A model generated the notes under the pieces. The model ran no database searches and had not been told where the DNA came from. It worked only from the letters and a program-made list of their open reading frames with translations. Position numbers and translations under genes: made by a program. From Salinarchaeum laminariae (GTDB lineage: Archaea; Halobacteriota; Halobacteria; Halobacteriales; Salinarchaeaceae), in assembly GCF_023204835.1 (NCBI RefSeq), contig NZ_CP096270.1:1364001-1428000 (forward strand): a stretch of 64,000 bases of DNA, read 5' to 3'. Position 1 is the stretch's first letter; each line of letters begins with the position of its first letter. This document shows, one piece after another, positions 7,915-16,244 of the stretch.

Positions 7915-9186
7915 ATGAACGTACGGGCCATCGCCGACCTGTCACCGGACGAGCGGACGGCCCTCTTCGAGCGCGACGCCGGGATCGCCGACGCGCGGTC
8001 GGACGCCCGGGAGATCGTCGAGCGCGTTCGCACCGAGGGCGACGTCGCGTTGCGAGAGTACGCCGAGGAGTTCGACGGCGTCGCCGTCGGCAACGTCGAC
8101 CTCGCCGACGAAGCCGAGCGCGCCTGGGAGCGCCTCGACTCGGACGTCCGCGCCGCGATCGAGGACGCCATCGAGAACGTTCGCGCCTTCCACGAGCGCC
8201 AGCTCCCCGAGGACTGGACAGAGTCGTTCGACGGGCGGGAGCTCGGCCGCCGATTCCGGCCGATCGAGCGCGCGGGCGTCTACGTCCCCGGCGGCACCGC
8301 TGCCTACCCCTCGAGCGCCATCATGGGCGTCGTCCCCGCCGACGTCGCCGGCGTCGAGCAGATCGCGGTCGCGACGCCACCCGCCGAGGAGCCCGCCGAC
8401 GCGACGCTCGGTGCGATTCACGCGGCCGGTGCGGATCGCGTCTACGCCGCGGGCGGCGCGCAGGCGATCGGCGCGCTGGCCTACGGCACCGAGACCGTCG
8501 ATCGCGTCCAGAAGATCGTCGGCCCCGGAAACCGCTGGGTCAGCGCGGCCAAAGCGGAGGTCCAGGGCGACGTCGAAATCGACTTCGTCGCCGGCCCCAG
8601 CGAGGTGCTCGTGCTCGCTGACGCGGATGCAAACCCCGAGTTGGTCGCCGCCGAGCTCGTCGCCCAGGCCGAGCACGACCCGAACGCCGCGGTCGTCGCC
8701 GTCACCGCCGACGAGGCGCTCGCGAACGCGACCGCCGAGGCAGTCGAGGCTCAGGTCGCCGAGCGCGATCGCACCGAGACGATCGAGCCCGCACTCGACA
8801 ACGACGCGAGCGGCGTCTTCCTCGCCCGATCCGAACCCGAGGCGGTCGCCCTCGCCGAGGAGTTCGCCCCCGAACACCTCGCGATTTACGCCGCGGATCC
8901 CGAGGCGGTCGCCGATCGAATCCCCTCCGCGGGCAGCGTCTTCCTCGGCGAGTACACCCCCGTCGCTGCGGGCGATTACGCCTCCGGGACGAACCACGTC
9001 CTCCCGACGAACGGGCTGGCCCGCGTGACTGGCGGTCTCTCCGTCGACACCTTCCTCCGGGCCTCCACCGTCCAGCGACTCGATCGCGAGTCGCTCGGGA
9101 GCATCCGCGAGACCATCGAGACGCTCGCGGAGGCGGAGGGGCTCGACGCACACGCCGAGAGCGTCCGCAAGCGATTCGAGGAGTAG
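7915..9186 (+). CDS. hisD: Histidinol dehydrogenase
   Basis: A 423-residue protein from ATG 7915, the usual length for HisD. It catalyses the last two oxidations of histidine synthesis (histidinol to histidine, NAD and Zn dependent) in the cytoplasm. Family blocks are present in order: [68 protein letters not shown], the zinc/catalytic region [10 protein letters not shown]-like ([11 protein letters not shown]), [10 protein letters not shown] and [26 protein letters not shown] (split here: [21 protein letters not shown]). No other his gene is nearby, as is common in haloarchaea where his genes are scattered. A further in-frame ATG 84 bp upstream was rejected because the family starts near NVRAIADL. 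Confidence 0.95.
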   Translation: MNVRAIADLSPDERTALFERDAGIADARSDAREIVERVRTEGDVALREYAEEFDGVAVGNVDLADEAERAWERLDSDVRAAIEDAIENVRAFHERQLPEDWTESFDGRELGRRFRPIERAGVYVPGGTAAYPSSAIMGVVPADVAGVEQIAVATPPAEEPADATLGAIHAAGADRVYAAGGAQAIGALAYGTETVDRVQKIVGPGNRWVSAAKAEVQGDVEIDFVAGPSEVLVLADADANPELVAAELVAQAEHDPNAAVVAVTADEALANATAEAVEAQVAERDRTETIEPALDNDASGVFLARSEPEAVALAEEFAPEHLAIYAADPEAVADRIPSAGSVFLGEYTPVAAGDYASGTNHVLPTNGLARVTGGLSVDTFLRASTVQRLDRESLGSIRETIETLAEAEGLDAHAESVRKRFEE

Positions 9187-9237
9187 CCCGAGCGGGATAC
9201 CGGGAGACTGAAACCTTCGGCTGTAACCAGTTCGACC

Positions 9238-10035
9238 GTGTCGACCAGCCGGATCGATCCGCACGTGAAAGTGCTCGACGAGTCGATCGTCGAGCGAGCG
9301 GCGGATCGCGGAATCGACGCCGTCGTCTACGCTCCACACTTCACGCGACTGCCCGAGATCGAGCGACGCGCGCGAGCGCTCTCGACGGAGGACGTGCTCG
9401 TCGCGCCCGCCCGAGAGGTGTTCACCGGCACCTACCAGAATCGGAAACACGTGCTCGCGCTCGGTCTCGACGAGCCCGTCCCCGACTTCATCTCGCTGGA
9501 GGCCGCGATGGCTGAGTTCGAGCGCCAGGACGCGACCGTCCTCGCGCCCCACCCCGAGTATCTGACCGTCGGTCTCAGCGAAGCGGACCTCTGGAAGTAC
9601 GCGGATCGCATCGACGCCATCGAGGTGTACAACCCGAAGTACCTCCCGGGCCACGGCCCGCGCTCGCGCTCGATCGCCACCGAGCTGGATCTCCCCGCTT
9701 TCGGCTCCTCGTACGCGCATCTCGGGTGGACCGTCGGCGACGTCTGGACCGAGACCGCCCAGCCGGTCGCTGCCGACCGGCGCCCCGAGGACGACCAGGA
9801 TCCGGACTGCTCAGAACACGCCACGACGATCGCGCACGCGCTGACCGACGCTGGCAACCGGGTCTCGCGGCGCTCCGGCGTCGGCCAGCGGCTTCGCTCG
9901 GCCAGCGAGATCGGCCACCTCGCCTGGGAGAACACCTGGAAGAAGATCGACCGGATCGGCTTCCCGGGCATGGAGGACACCCATCCCCACGACGACCTCT
10001 ACGACGGTCGGTTCGACGACGCCTACGTCTACTGA
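9238..10035 (+). CDS. PHP-domain-like protein with divergent metal site
   Basis: 265 residues from a GTG start 51 bp after hisD. The fold resembles the PHP phosphoesterase domain: SRIDPHVKVLD at the start, VVYAPHF, PAREVFT, TVLAPHPEY and FGSSYAHLGW, the last standing where PHP proteins have GSDAH, then a short tail typical of the PHP-associated region. The usual D-x-H-x-H opening is reduced to D-P-H-V-K, so one metal ligand is absent and activity may be altered. Histidinol phosphatase of the PHP type would be an attractive partner for hisD, but the altered site and the haloarchaeal relatives do not allow that assignment. Call it a PHP-family hydrolase of unknown substrate. Confidence 0.65.
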   Translation: MSTSRIDPHVKVLDESIVERAADRGIDAVVYAPHFTRLPEIERRARALSTEDVLVAPAREVFTGTYQNRKHVLALGLDEPVPDFISLEAAMAEFERQDATVLAPHPEYLTVGLSEADLWKYADRIDAIEVYNPKYLPGHGPRSRSIATELDLPAFGSSYAHLGWTVGDVWTETAQPVAADRRPEDDQDPDCSEHATTIAHALTDAGNRVSRRSGVGQRLRSASEIGHLAWENTWKKIDRIGFPGMEDTHPHDDLYDGRFDDAYVY

Positions 10036-10120
10036 GTTCGTCGAGGAGACGCGAACCTGCGGGTGAGTAGCTGCGTAGTTCAGCGGGTGAGCCGGCGAGT
10101 GGATGGGTGAGCGACGACCG

Positions 10121-10864
10121 TTACTCTGCAGCTTCTTCTGCCAGCTCGCCGTCCTCCTCGAGGATGCGCTCCTCGGCGTTCTCGCGGTCCTCTGGATAGC
10201 CGATGTCCATCCGCCAGCCGTCGAGTTCGACCGCGTCGATGGTCCGACCGGACTGGAGCAGCAGGTCGATCGCCTCCGAGATTTCGTACTCGCCGCGGTC
10301 GGAGGGCTGCGTGAGATGCGCGGCGTGGAAGATCGCCGGCGTGAACGTGTAAAAGCCGGTCATCACGAGGTTGCTCGGCGGCTCGTCGGGCTTCTCGACG
10401 ACCTGCGTGATCTCGCCGTACTTGTTGGTATCACAGACGCCGTAGCGGGTGGCGTCCTCCCAGGGTACCTCCTCGACGAGGAACGCCGCGTCGGCGCGAT
10501 CCTCCATCTGGCGACGGACGACGTCCGCGAGATTCGCCCGGAAGACGTTATCCCCGAGCATCATCATGAAATCGTCGTCGACGTGCTCCTCGACGGTGAG
10601 CAGCGCGTGGGCGATCCCGAGTGGCTCGCGCTGGTGTGAGTAGGTGATCGGCACGCCCTGGAACTCGTCGCCGTAATGCTCGATGATGTCCTGCTTTCGG
10701 TAACCGACGACGACGAGCAGCTCGGAGGCGCCGAGCTCGACCAGCTTCTCGAAGCAGTGGGTGAGGATCGGCTTGCCCGCGACCTCGACCATCCCCTTGG
10801 GCTTGTCCTCCGTCAGTGGGCGGAGGCGGGTCCCTTCGCCCGCGGCGATGACGACCGCCTGCAT
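10121..10864 (-). CDS. aglF: AglF-type sugar-1-phosphate nucleotidylyltransferase
   Basis: 247 residues from ATG 10864 (MQAVVIAAGEGTRLRP); two further in-frame starts lie 12 and 30 bp upstream. The nucleotide-binding signature GEGTRLRPLTEDKPKGM, the sugar-binding VEKPDEPPSNLVMTGFY and the metal Asp in MLGDNVF are intact. It joins UTP or dTTP with glucose-1-phosphate; the Haloferax counterpart AglF makes UDP-glucose used for the N-glycan hexuronic acids. The C-terminal acidic tail (EEDGELAEEAAE) is typical of halophile proteins. It is monocistronic here and converges on the PHP gene. RmlA-type dTDP-glucose synthesis is the alternative, as the families are hard to separate by motif. Confidence 0.8.
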   Translation of the reverse strand: MQAVVIAAGEGTRLRPLTEDKPKGMVEVAGKPILTHCFEKLVELGASELLVVVGYRKQDIIEHYGDEFQGVPITYSHQREPLGIAHALLTVEEHVDDDFMMMLGDNVFRANLADVVRRQMEDRADAAFLVEEVPWEDATRYGVCDTNKYGEITQVVEKPDEPPSNLVMTGFYTFTPAIFHAAHLTQPSDRGEYEISEAIDLLLQSGRTIDAVELDGWRMDIGYPEDRENAEERILEEDGELAEEAAE

Positions 10865-11124
10865 GTCGCTGTCCATGCTCAAAACTGAGTGCATTCGGAT
10901 ACAAGTACCTTGTTCCTGCTGGACAGGTTCACCGGACCGGCGCTTAGAAGAACGCGAGTCGATGGTTCGTCGACGGTGCGCGCCGCGGCCAGAACTGCTG
11001 GTGAGGACGCCGCCAGCATCTGGCAGGAACGAAGAGCCGTCCGGCGAATATATTCGGCATCACGTCGCAGTCGCCCGGTTCTGATGGGACAACGCTCATC
11101 TGTCCTGCACGCCAACGAACTGCC

Positions 11125-11838
11125 GTGCCCGCCCCGCACGAGGTCCTGGGGGTCGCCCGCGACGCGGACGAGGAGCGTATCCGATCCGCCTACCGCGACC
11201 GAGTCCTCGAGAGTCATCCCGATCACGGTGGCTCGCCCGCCGAGTTTCGACGCGTCAGGACTGCCTACGAGTCGCTCGCTGGCGAGGGCCGCTCGCCAGC
11301 GCCCGACGCCGAATCCACCGCGGACGAACAGGGTCCGCGCTCCCCCTGGGATCCCTCCATCCAGTGGACGACCGACGAGGACGACCACTCCCCGCCCGAG
11401 CCCCAGCGTCGCGATCCGCACACGGTGGAGTACGTCGACTACGAGGTGCTCTCCGATCACGGCTGGGCGATTACGGACGACGATCTCTTCGAGAAGGCCA
11501 GCGAGGCCGGCCTGGATCCGGGCGACTACGGACGGTTCCAGATCGATCCCGGCGACTCGCTACTCGAAGGCGCCGAGGAGGTCGGCTTCACCTGGCCCTT
11601 TTCGTGTCGCGGCGGCGCCTGTGCGAACTGCGCAGTCGCGGTCGTCGACGGCTCGCTCTCCCAGCCCGTCAGCCACATCCTCCCCGAGGAGCTGACCGAC
11701 GAGGGGATCCGCCTCTCCTGCGTCGGCCAGCCCGTGACCGACGATCTCCGGGTGGTCTACAACGTGAAACATCTCCCCGGCGTCGAGGATCTCCTGTTGC
11801 CGCCGGGGCCGTACAAGCGAGCGAGTTCGGACGACTGA
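11125..11838 (+). CDS. J-domain fused to halobacterial 2Fe-2S ferredoxin
   Basis: 237 residues from GTG 11125. Residues 1-55 are a J-domain with the essential HPD triad (LESHPDHGGS), which would stimulate an Hsp70/DnaK ATPase. After an acidic linker, residues ~95-237 match the plant-type halobacterial ferredoxin: VEYVDYEVL, the acidic insertion DDDLFEKASEAG, then the cluster cysteines in SCRGGACANCAV (C-x4-C-x2-C) and the fourth in LSCVGQP. A fusion of a co-chaperone module to an electron carrier suggests chaperone-assisted delivery of, or repair of, an iron-sulfur protein, or redox control of Hsp70; neither is proven. No Hsp70 gene lies in the window. Starting later would lose the J-domain, which is well conserved, so the long form is preferred. 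Confidence 0.88.
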   Translation: MPAPHEVLGVARDADEERIRSAYRDRVLESHPDHGGSPAEFRRVRTAYESLAGEGRSPAPDAESTADEQGPRSPWDPSIQWTTDEDDHSPPEPQRRDPHTVEYVDYEVLSDHGWAITDDDLFEKASEAGLDPGDYGRFQIDPGDSLLEGAEEVGFTWPFSCRGGACANCAVAVVDGSLSQPVSHILPEELTDEGIRLSCVGQPVTDDLRVVYNVKHLPGVEDLLLPPGPYKRASSDD

Positions 11839-11861
11839 GAGGAGCCGCCTGCGCTGCCCGA

Positions 11862-12266
11862 TCAGGGCGCAGCCGTTCCGACCGTTCGGTCCGAGTCCAC
11901 GAACGGGATATCGATTTCGAGGCCGTCGTAGGCGAGAATCGGTTTCTTCGCTCGTCCGGCCCCACCGCCTTCGAACTCGATGACGCCGATATCCGCTAGT
12001 TCCGAGCAGTTCTGGTGGACCTGTTTGTAATCGCGATCCACTGCGTCGGCGACGGCTCGGATGCTCTCCGGCTCCGTCTGGGCGATCGCTTCGAGCAGCT
12101 CCAGGTTCTTCGGACTGAGGAGCCGACTGAGATCGGCAAACGAGTCGAAGTTCAGCGTCGGCTGTACGTCTTCGAGGTCAGTTCCCGTCTGTGCTGCCTC
12201 GATTCGCCGCCGCGTTCTGTCGTCGAGCGTCTCGTGCTCGCCGACGGTAACTTTGAGCGTTGGCAT
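11862..12266 (-). CDS. HVO_A0114-type winged-helix antitoxin (TumA-like)
   Basis: 134 residues. The central part (residues ~40-110) is a winged helix: LSRLLSPKNLELLEAIAQ, PESIRAVADAVDRDYKQVHQ and the wing FEGGGAGRAKKPILAYDG. This is the HVO_A0114 family, which is regularly encoded next to DUF6516/TumE toxins. It lies 21 bp downstream of the TumE-like gene on the same strand, so it should be the antitoxin and the autorepressor of the pair. Its C-terminus, EIDIPF, is typical of the family. Toxin-first gene order is a feature of this type. Confidence 0.8.
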   Translation of the reverse strand: MPTLKVTVGEHETLDDRTRRRIEAAQTGTDLEDVQPTLNFDSFADLSRLLSPKNLELLEAIAQTEPESIRAVADAVDRDYKQVHQNCSELADIGVIEFEGGGAGRAKKPILAYDGLEIDIPFVDSDRTVGTAAP

Positions 12267-12287
12267 GGTGTTCCTCTCGATGGCGAC

Positions 12288-12593
12288 CTACGGCACTCGG
12301 TCCAGTGTCACCGGAGACCGATTCTCGACCTCTCGCTGGAATCGGTCGTACAGTTCCAGCATCCCGGGGAACTCGATGGTCTCGAGGCCGTCCCGGGTGT
12401 GGCGTTCGTGACCCTTCGTTCGCTCGTGGGCGTTATCGTATCGAACGACGGTTTCACCCCCGACTCGACCGAGGTGGAGGCTGTAATCCCACCCACTCGG
12501 GTACTGATCGTCTTCCGTTGTTCGGATGGTGACGGCGACGACGTAGCCCGCCTCGACGTGCGTCCAGTCTTCGACCGTCGTGTAGCCGCCCAT
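12288..12593 (-). CDS. TumE/DUF6516-type toxin
   Basis: 101 residues from ATG 12593. It matches the TumE-like DUF6516 family in size and blocks: VVRYDNAHERTKGHERHTRDG (arms VVRYDNAH and KGHERH) and a final FQREVENRSP helix. The conserved RYDN-H and H-x-H residues are the presumed active-site region of a nuclease-like toxin; the biochemical target is not settled from sequence. It is the first gene of a two-gene operon with the HVO_A0114-type antitoxin. The promoter and an operator-like dyad lie just upstream. A chromosomal toxin-antitoxin pair flanked by housekeeping genes suggests local insertion, but no ends are visible. Confidence 0.75.
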   Translation of the reverse strand: MGGYTTVEDWTHVEAGYVVAVTIRTTEDDQYPSGWDYSLHLGRVGGETVVRYDNAHERTKGHERHTRDGLETIEFPGMLELYDRFQREVENRSPVTLDRVP

Positions 12594-12618
12594 CCGTTCA
12601 CCTATGGTACTAGTTCCG

Positions 12619-12648
12619 TAGGCATAAATCTATGGAGCGAACTCCATA
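12619..12648 (-). promoter_or_regulatory. Promoter and operator-like palindrome of the TumE operon
   Basis: A TATA-like ATTTATGCC (minus strand, about 12620-12629) lies about 30 bp from the toxin start. Adjoining it upstream is a perfect inverted repeat TATGGAG-CGAA-CTCCATA (12631-12648), well placed for the winged-helix antitoxin to block transcription factor B/TBP binding. Confidence 0.6.
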
Positions 12649-12717
12649 CGACAGTCACGAATAGGGCGCCCGAGAACCTGGTAGGTGATTGAATCAGCGT
12701 CGTTCACCGGATGACTG

Positions 12718-13953
12718 CTACGTCGCAGCCACGCGCACGTCCACCACCACGTGCCAGACGCCTTCGCCGTAGCTCTTGATTCGGCGCGTGTCTTCGATCT
12801 CGACCGACCGACCAGCCTCGGCCGCAGCAGTGTGGATCCGGTCCAACGCCCGATCCCACAGCTCTGGCTCGGGCACGACCGCGTGGACGTGGAGGACGCC
12901 ACCGTCCCGTACAGCCTCGAACGCTGCGTCGAGGTACTCCACGGCGTCGTAGTGGCCCATGATCACGCGATCGGCGGTGACGACCTCGGCGACCTCGCGA
13001 CAGTCCGAGAGGTACGCGGCCACGCGATCGCCGACGCCGTTGAGCTGTGCGTTCTCGATTAGATACTGGAACGCGTCGGGATCGATCTCCGCCGCGGAGA
13101 CCTCCGCACCGGCGATCGCCGCGGGCAACGTGAAGTAGCCCGCGCCCGCGAACATGTCGAAGACGTGCTCGGTGGGGCCCCCGACGTCGTCGAGGGTCAC
13201 GCTGTCGTCTGGCTCGGCGTCCGCAGCGGGATCGAGATCGGGGATGTGCTGAGGGATCTGGTCGGGAGTCGCCGCTGTCGATTGCTCCGCTGGGGAGTCG
13301 ATCGTCGCGACTGGATCCAGTTTGTCTCTCCCTGCCGCGACGAGGGCGGCCATCCGCCCGCGCTCGGCCTCGTTGCCGGGCGAGAACATCACGTCGGCGA
13401 GGTCGAGCGCGTAGCGAACGCCGTGTTCGGTGTGGATCGTCTCGGTGGTGCCGATGCCGGCGATCACGCGCAGATCGGGATCGCGAGTCTGCCCGTCGAT
13501 CCCCTCGCGAGCGAGCACGGTGTCGGCCTCGCGATGGAGTTCGAGTAGCGCCTCGCCGACGGCGGTCTCGTCGTGGCAGTCCTCGGGGACGTCGACGAGA
13601 ACGACCGTCCCGACGACGGCCCAGGAGCCCGGAGCGGAATCGAGGTGCTCGTCGGTCCAGCCCCGTTCCGCGAGGAGGCCGTCGAGCCCGGTGGCTCTGG
13701 GTTCGGGATCCTCCTGCCGGACGATCTCGACGATTCCGAGCGCGGCCTGCCGGCCCGGTGACACCGGGTCGCTGACCGGGATCGCTATCGTTCCGTCGTC
13801 GTACTCGCAGATTCGGCGGCTGTCGTCGTATTCGCCACTCTCGCGGAGCGCTTCGAGCGGTGCCTCGCCCCGCGACTTCGGAACGACTGCGGCGAGTGGT
13901 GTCGTCTGCTCGGTGGACTCCTGTACGTTCTCGCCGGCGTCGTCCTCGCTCAT
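12718..13953 (-). CDS. taw2: Taw2-like tRNA wybutosine-pathway transferase (Trm5/Tyw2 superfamily)
   Basis: 411 residues. The C-terminal half is a class I SAM-binding fold with motif I HVFDMFAGAGYFTLP, motif II VSAAEIDPDAFQYL and VIMGHYDAVEYLDAAF in place of the NPP-type motif of Trm5. The GYFTLP and IMGxx forms favour Taw2/Tyw2, which moves the aminocarboxypropyl group of SAM onto 4-demethylwyosine at G37 of tRNA-Phe, over the m1G37 methylase Trm5. The N-terminal half is the substrate-binding region with acidic insertions. It overlaps nmd3 by 4 bp (ATGA), so both are made from one mRNA, linking tRNA modification with a ribosome-associated protein. Confidence 0.75.
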   Translation of the reverse strand: MSEDDAGENVQESTEQTTPLAAVVPKSRGEAPLEALRESGEYDDSRRICEYDDGTIAIPVSDPVSPGRQAALGIVEIVRQEDPEPRATGLDGLLAERGWTDEHLDSAPGSWAVVGTVVLVDVPEDCHDETAVGEALLELHREADTVLAREGIDGQTRDPDLRVIAGIGTTETIHTEHGVRYALDLADVMFSPGNEAERGRMAALVAAGRDKLDPVATIDSPAEQSTAATPDQIPQHIPDLDPAADAEPDDSVTLDDVGGPTEHVFDMFAGAGYFTLPAAIAGAEVSAAEIDPDAFQYLIENAQLNGVGDRVAAYLSDCREVAEVVTADRVIMGHYDAVEYLDAAFEAVRDGGVLHVHAVVPEPELWDRALDRIHTAAAEAGRSVEIEDTRRIKSYGEGVWHVVVDVRVAAT

Positions 13954-15044
13954 TCGTCGGCGGGGACCGCGTGGAGCCCTTCGCGGTGTTTGAACACCTG
14001 TATCGTCTCGGCGTCGGGATCGACGAAGGACGGTCGCGAGATCGTCGTGGCCTCGTACGTCTCGGGATCTAGCACCTGGATCGCGTGCTCGTCTTCGACG
14101 GCGACGAGGGTCGTCTCCTCGGCGTCGCGTCGCTCGCCCAGGACCGCCCGCTCGGGGAGGTCCTCGAAGTCGGCGCCGAACTCCTCGCCGGAGGTCAGCC
14201 GGATGCCCGAGAGCGTCTGGTGCGCCGCGGTCACGAGCACCGGCCCTTCGTCGTCGCCGGGGTCGATCAGATCCCCTTTCGCGACGGGCGGCAGCCGGAC
14301 GACGTGGGCGGTGCGATAGACGCGGTTGCCGTCGCCGTCCTCGGTGATGAGTCGCTCCGACGAGTCGACGGAGCCGCCGTGGGCGTCGACGATCCGGTTC
14401 GAGATCTCGCGGGCGAGCTGCGTGGTCGAGACTTTGACGTCGAGGCCCCCTTCGACCTCCGCGATGGAGGAGACGAAGGCGTCCCGGTCGCCGCCGGCCT
14501 CCTTCTCGGCGACGTACTCGTTGGCGATCTCGCGAGCGTCCGCGATCTCGCTGTCCGTGGGGTTGCGGGTCGCCGCCCGGACCTGGACCGTCGCAGCGTA
14601 GAAGTCTCCGGCGATGAGGCCGCAGCGATCGCAGGTCCCAGAGGCGAGCTTCGCCGGCACGACGACGGTCGCCTCGATCGGCGTGTCCCTGACGACGCCG
14701 GAGAAGTGGCAGGTGAGTCTAACCGTCGTCTCGTCGACCTGCTCGGGCTCGACGGCCCAGGAGATCGACTCGGCCCCGACGTGGACCGTCAGCTCTTCGG
14801 TGACCGCGTCGATTGCGATGTCGGTGTAGTCCTTCGCACCGACGTCCTCCCAGTGTTTGCCGCGCTTGACGGCGCCGCAGTCACTGCAGTACAGCACCTG
14901 GATCCGTTCGGGTGCGTCGACGAGCTCGAAGTCGTCGAAGTAACAGGCGTCACACAGCGACGGCTCCCCGCGCTCCATTCGGCGCTCCCGCGGGAGCTCG
15001 ACCGCGTCGCCACACCGCGGGCAGAACGCTCCCGAGTTGCTCAT
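13950..15044 (-). CDS. nmd3: NMD3-family ribosomal protein
   Basis: 364 residues from ATG 15044. The N-terminus holds paired zinc sites: FCPRCGD with LCDACYF, and YCSDCG with TCDRCGL, as in the treble-clef region of NMD3. The rest follows the NMD3 pattern (YVAEKEAGGDRDAFV, VKVSTTQLAREISNRIV, the SH3/OB-like segments with VTAAHQTLSGIRLTSGE). In eukaryotes NMD3 is the 60S export adaptor; the archaeal protein lacks a nuclear role and is presumed to act in 50S maturation or ribosome binding. It is the first gene of an operon with taw2. A further 40 codons upstream are open but contain Arg/Trp-rich sequence unlike the family, so the ATG at 15044 is preferred. Confidence 0.9.
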   Translation of the reverse strand: MSNSGAFCPRCGDAVELPRERRMERGEPSLCDACYFDDFELVDAPERIQVLYCSDCGAVKRGKHWEDVGAKDYTDIAIDAVTEELTVHVGAESISWAVEPEQVDETTVRLTCHFSGVVRDTPIEATVVVPAKLASGTCDRCGLIAGDFYAATVQVRAATRNPTDSEIADAREIANEYVAEKEAGGDRDAFVSSIAEVEGGLDVKVSTTQLAREISNRIVDAHGGSVDSSERLITEDGDGNRVYRTAHVVRLPPVAKGDLIDPGDDEGPVLVTAAHQTLSGIRLTSGEEFGADFEDLPERAVLGERRDAEETTLVAVEDEHAIQVLDPETYEATTISRPSFVDPDAETIQVFKHREGLHAVPADE

Positions 15045-15225
15045 GGGACATCGGTAGGGCGCTTCCCTCCAAAAGGCGTGCGATCGACGGCAGCGACCGC
15101 GGTTGCGCAACCGTGGCGGCTGCCACCTCAGCGATCCCCCGCCCACCGCGACGCTCCGGGCCACCGACCACCGGGGTTTCGCGACCCGAACCTATCCACC
15201 GGCATATAACCGCGACACCGCTCCG

Positions 15226-15345
15226 GGTGGGACTGGAAGGGGCCGACCGCTCGTCGCAGGTACCGACGCAAGCACCGCAGGCGAGCGGAGCGAGCCGAGG
15301 AGCACAGCGAGGTAGCTGCGTCGAGCGGGAGGGGGCTTCCAGGCG
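15226..15345. repeat. Dispersed haloarchaeal intergenic repeat, copy 1
   Basis: Begins GGTGGGACTGGAAGGGGCCG and ends CGAGCGGGAGGGGGCTTCC. The ends can pair (GGAAG with CTTCC, CCGCTCG with CGAGCGG). A second copy lies at 45389-45550 and a collapsed one at 32327-32348. It sits in the 447-bp spacer between nmd3 and the DUF5781 gene, which has no other clear feature. Confidence 0.6.
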
Positions 15346-15491
15346 GTTTGTCGTTGCAGATGCGAGGAGTTCCGTTACCAGCAACCCGCAATGAGGCACC
15401 TCCTCTCAGCCATCTCCGCCGTCGTTCGCAATCCTCTCAGTGTTCGGAACCGCCAACACCGTCAAGTCGCTCGATCCCGTGCCTGTGTCTG

Positions 15492-16244
15492 ATGGACGTG
15501 CGCGTTCGCGGTCCGGCGTCCCCGGGTCCGTTCCTCTCGGCGCGGGACCTCCTCGAGACCGAGCACGATCTCGACTTGCCCGTCGAGGTCAGGGTTCGAG
15601 AGAGTCCCGACGAGCGCACGTGGACCGCCCACGACGAGGAGCGGCACGTGCTCAACATCTCGCGTCAGGCGGCGACGAGTGCGATGGCGCGGCCGCTCGC
15701 TCTCCACGAGTACGCACACATGGTGCGCAACGAGGAGGGGCACGTATCGCACACGCAGTCGACGGACGAGGCGCTCTTCCTCGCGCTCTCGGGCCACTCC
15801 GTCGAGCGCCGGAAGGTCGCCCACTGCTACCAGATCGCCAACCACATGAAGGACATCTACGCCGACGACGTGACCCTCTCCGTCGGGCCGCCGGACCGGC
15901 TGGTTTCCTTCCTCGAGTCCCGGCTTGCCGCAGGCGTTGCCGACCGACCGAATCCGCCGCGAGACGGGGCACGGCCCGACGACGTCGGTGCGGATCCCGA
16001 CCTGACGGCCGTCCACGCGGCGTTCGGGCTGGCGATCGTCGAGCGCCACGATCTCGTCGACGCGAACCACCGACTCTACGACCTCGCGCACGCGGCGGCG
16101 AAGGACGCACCGAACGTCGCGCTGGACCAGTTCAAGCGACAGTTCCGGGAGCTGGCGCCGGATCCGGACCAGCGCGAGTACCGACAGGCGCTGGTGGACG
16201 TGACGCGGGAGTACGCCACCGAGAGCGCGCAGGCAGCGGACTGA
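15492..16244 (+). CDS. DUF5781-like zincin-type protein
   Basis: 250 residues from ATG 15492 (MDVRVRGP). It resembles a haloarchaeal family of unknown function (DUF5781). Around residue 75 is PLALHEYAHMVRNEEGH, which contains a perfect H-E-x-x-H zinc-binding signature; downstream STDEALFLAL could supply the third (Glu) ligand, giving a gluzincin-like site. The rest is helical with conserved HCYQIANHMKDIYADD and ends in an alanine-rich tail. There is no signal peptide or membrane segment, so it would act in the cytoplasm. It may be an unrecognised metallopeptidase or a minigluzincin-like protein; neither has been shown. Upstream in-frame codons are repeat-derived, so they were excluded. Confidence 0.72.
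   Translation: MDVRVRGPASPGPFLSARDLLETEHDLDLPVEVRVRESPDERTWTAHDEERHVLNISRQAATSAMARPLALHEYAHMVRNEEGHVSHTQSTDEALFLALSGHSVERRKVAHCYQIANHMKDIYADDVTLSVGPPDRLVSFLESRLAAGVADRPNPPRDGARPDDVGADPDLTAVHAAFGLAIVERHDLVDANHRLYDLAHAAAKDAPNVALDQFKRQFRELAPDPDQREYRQALVDVTREYATESAQAAD

Noticed and set aside
7942-9720. 592-codon minus-strand frame
   Set aside because: Antisense to hisD and the PHP gene, with no motif of its own.
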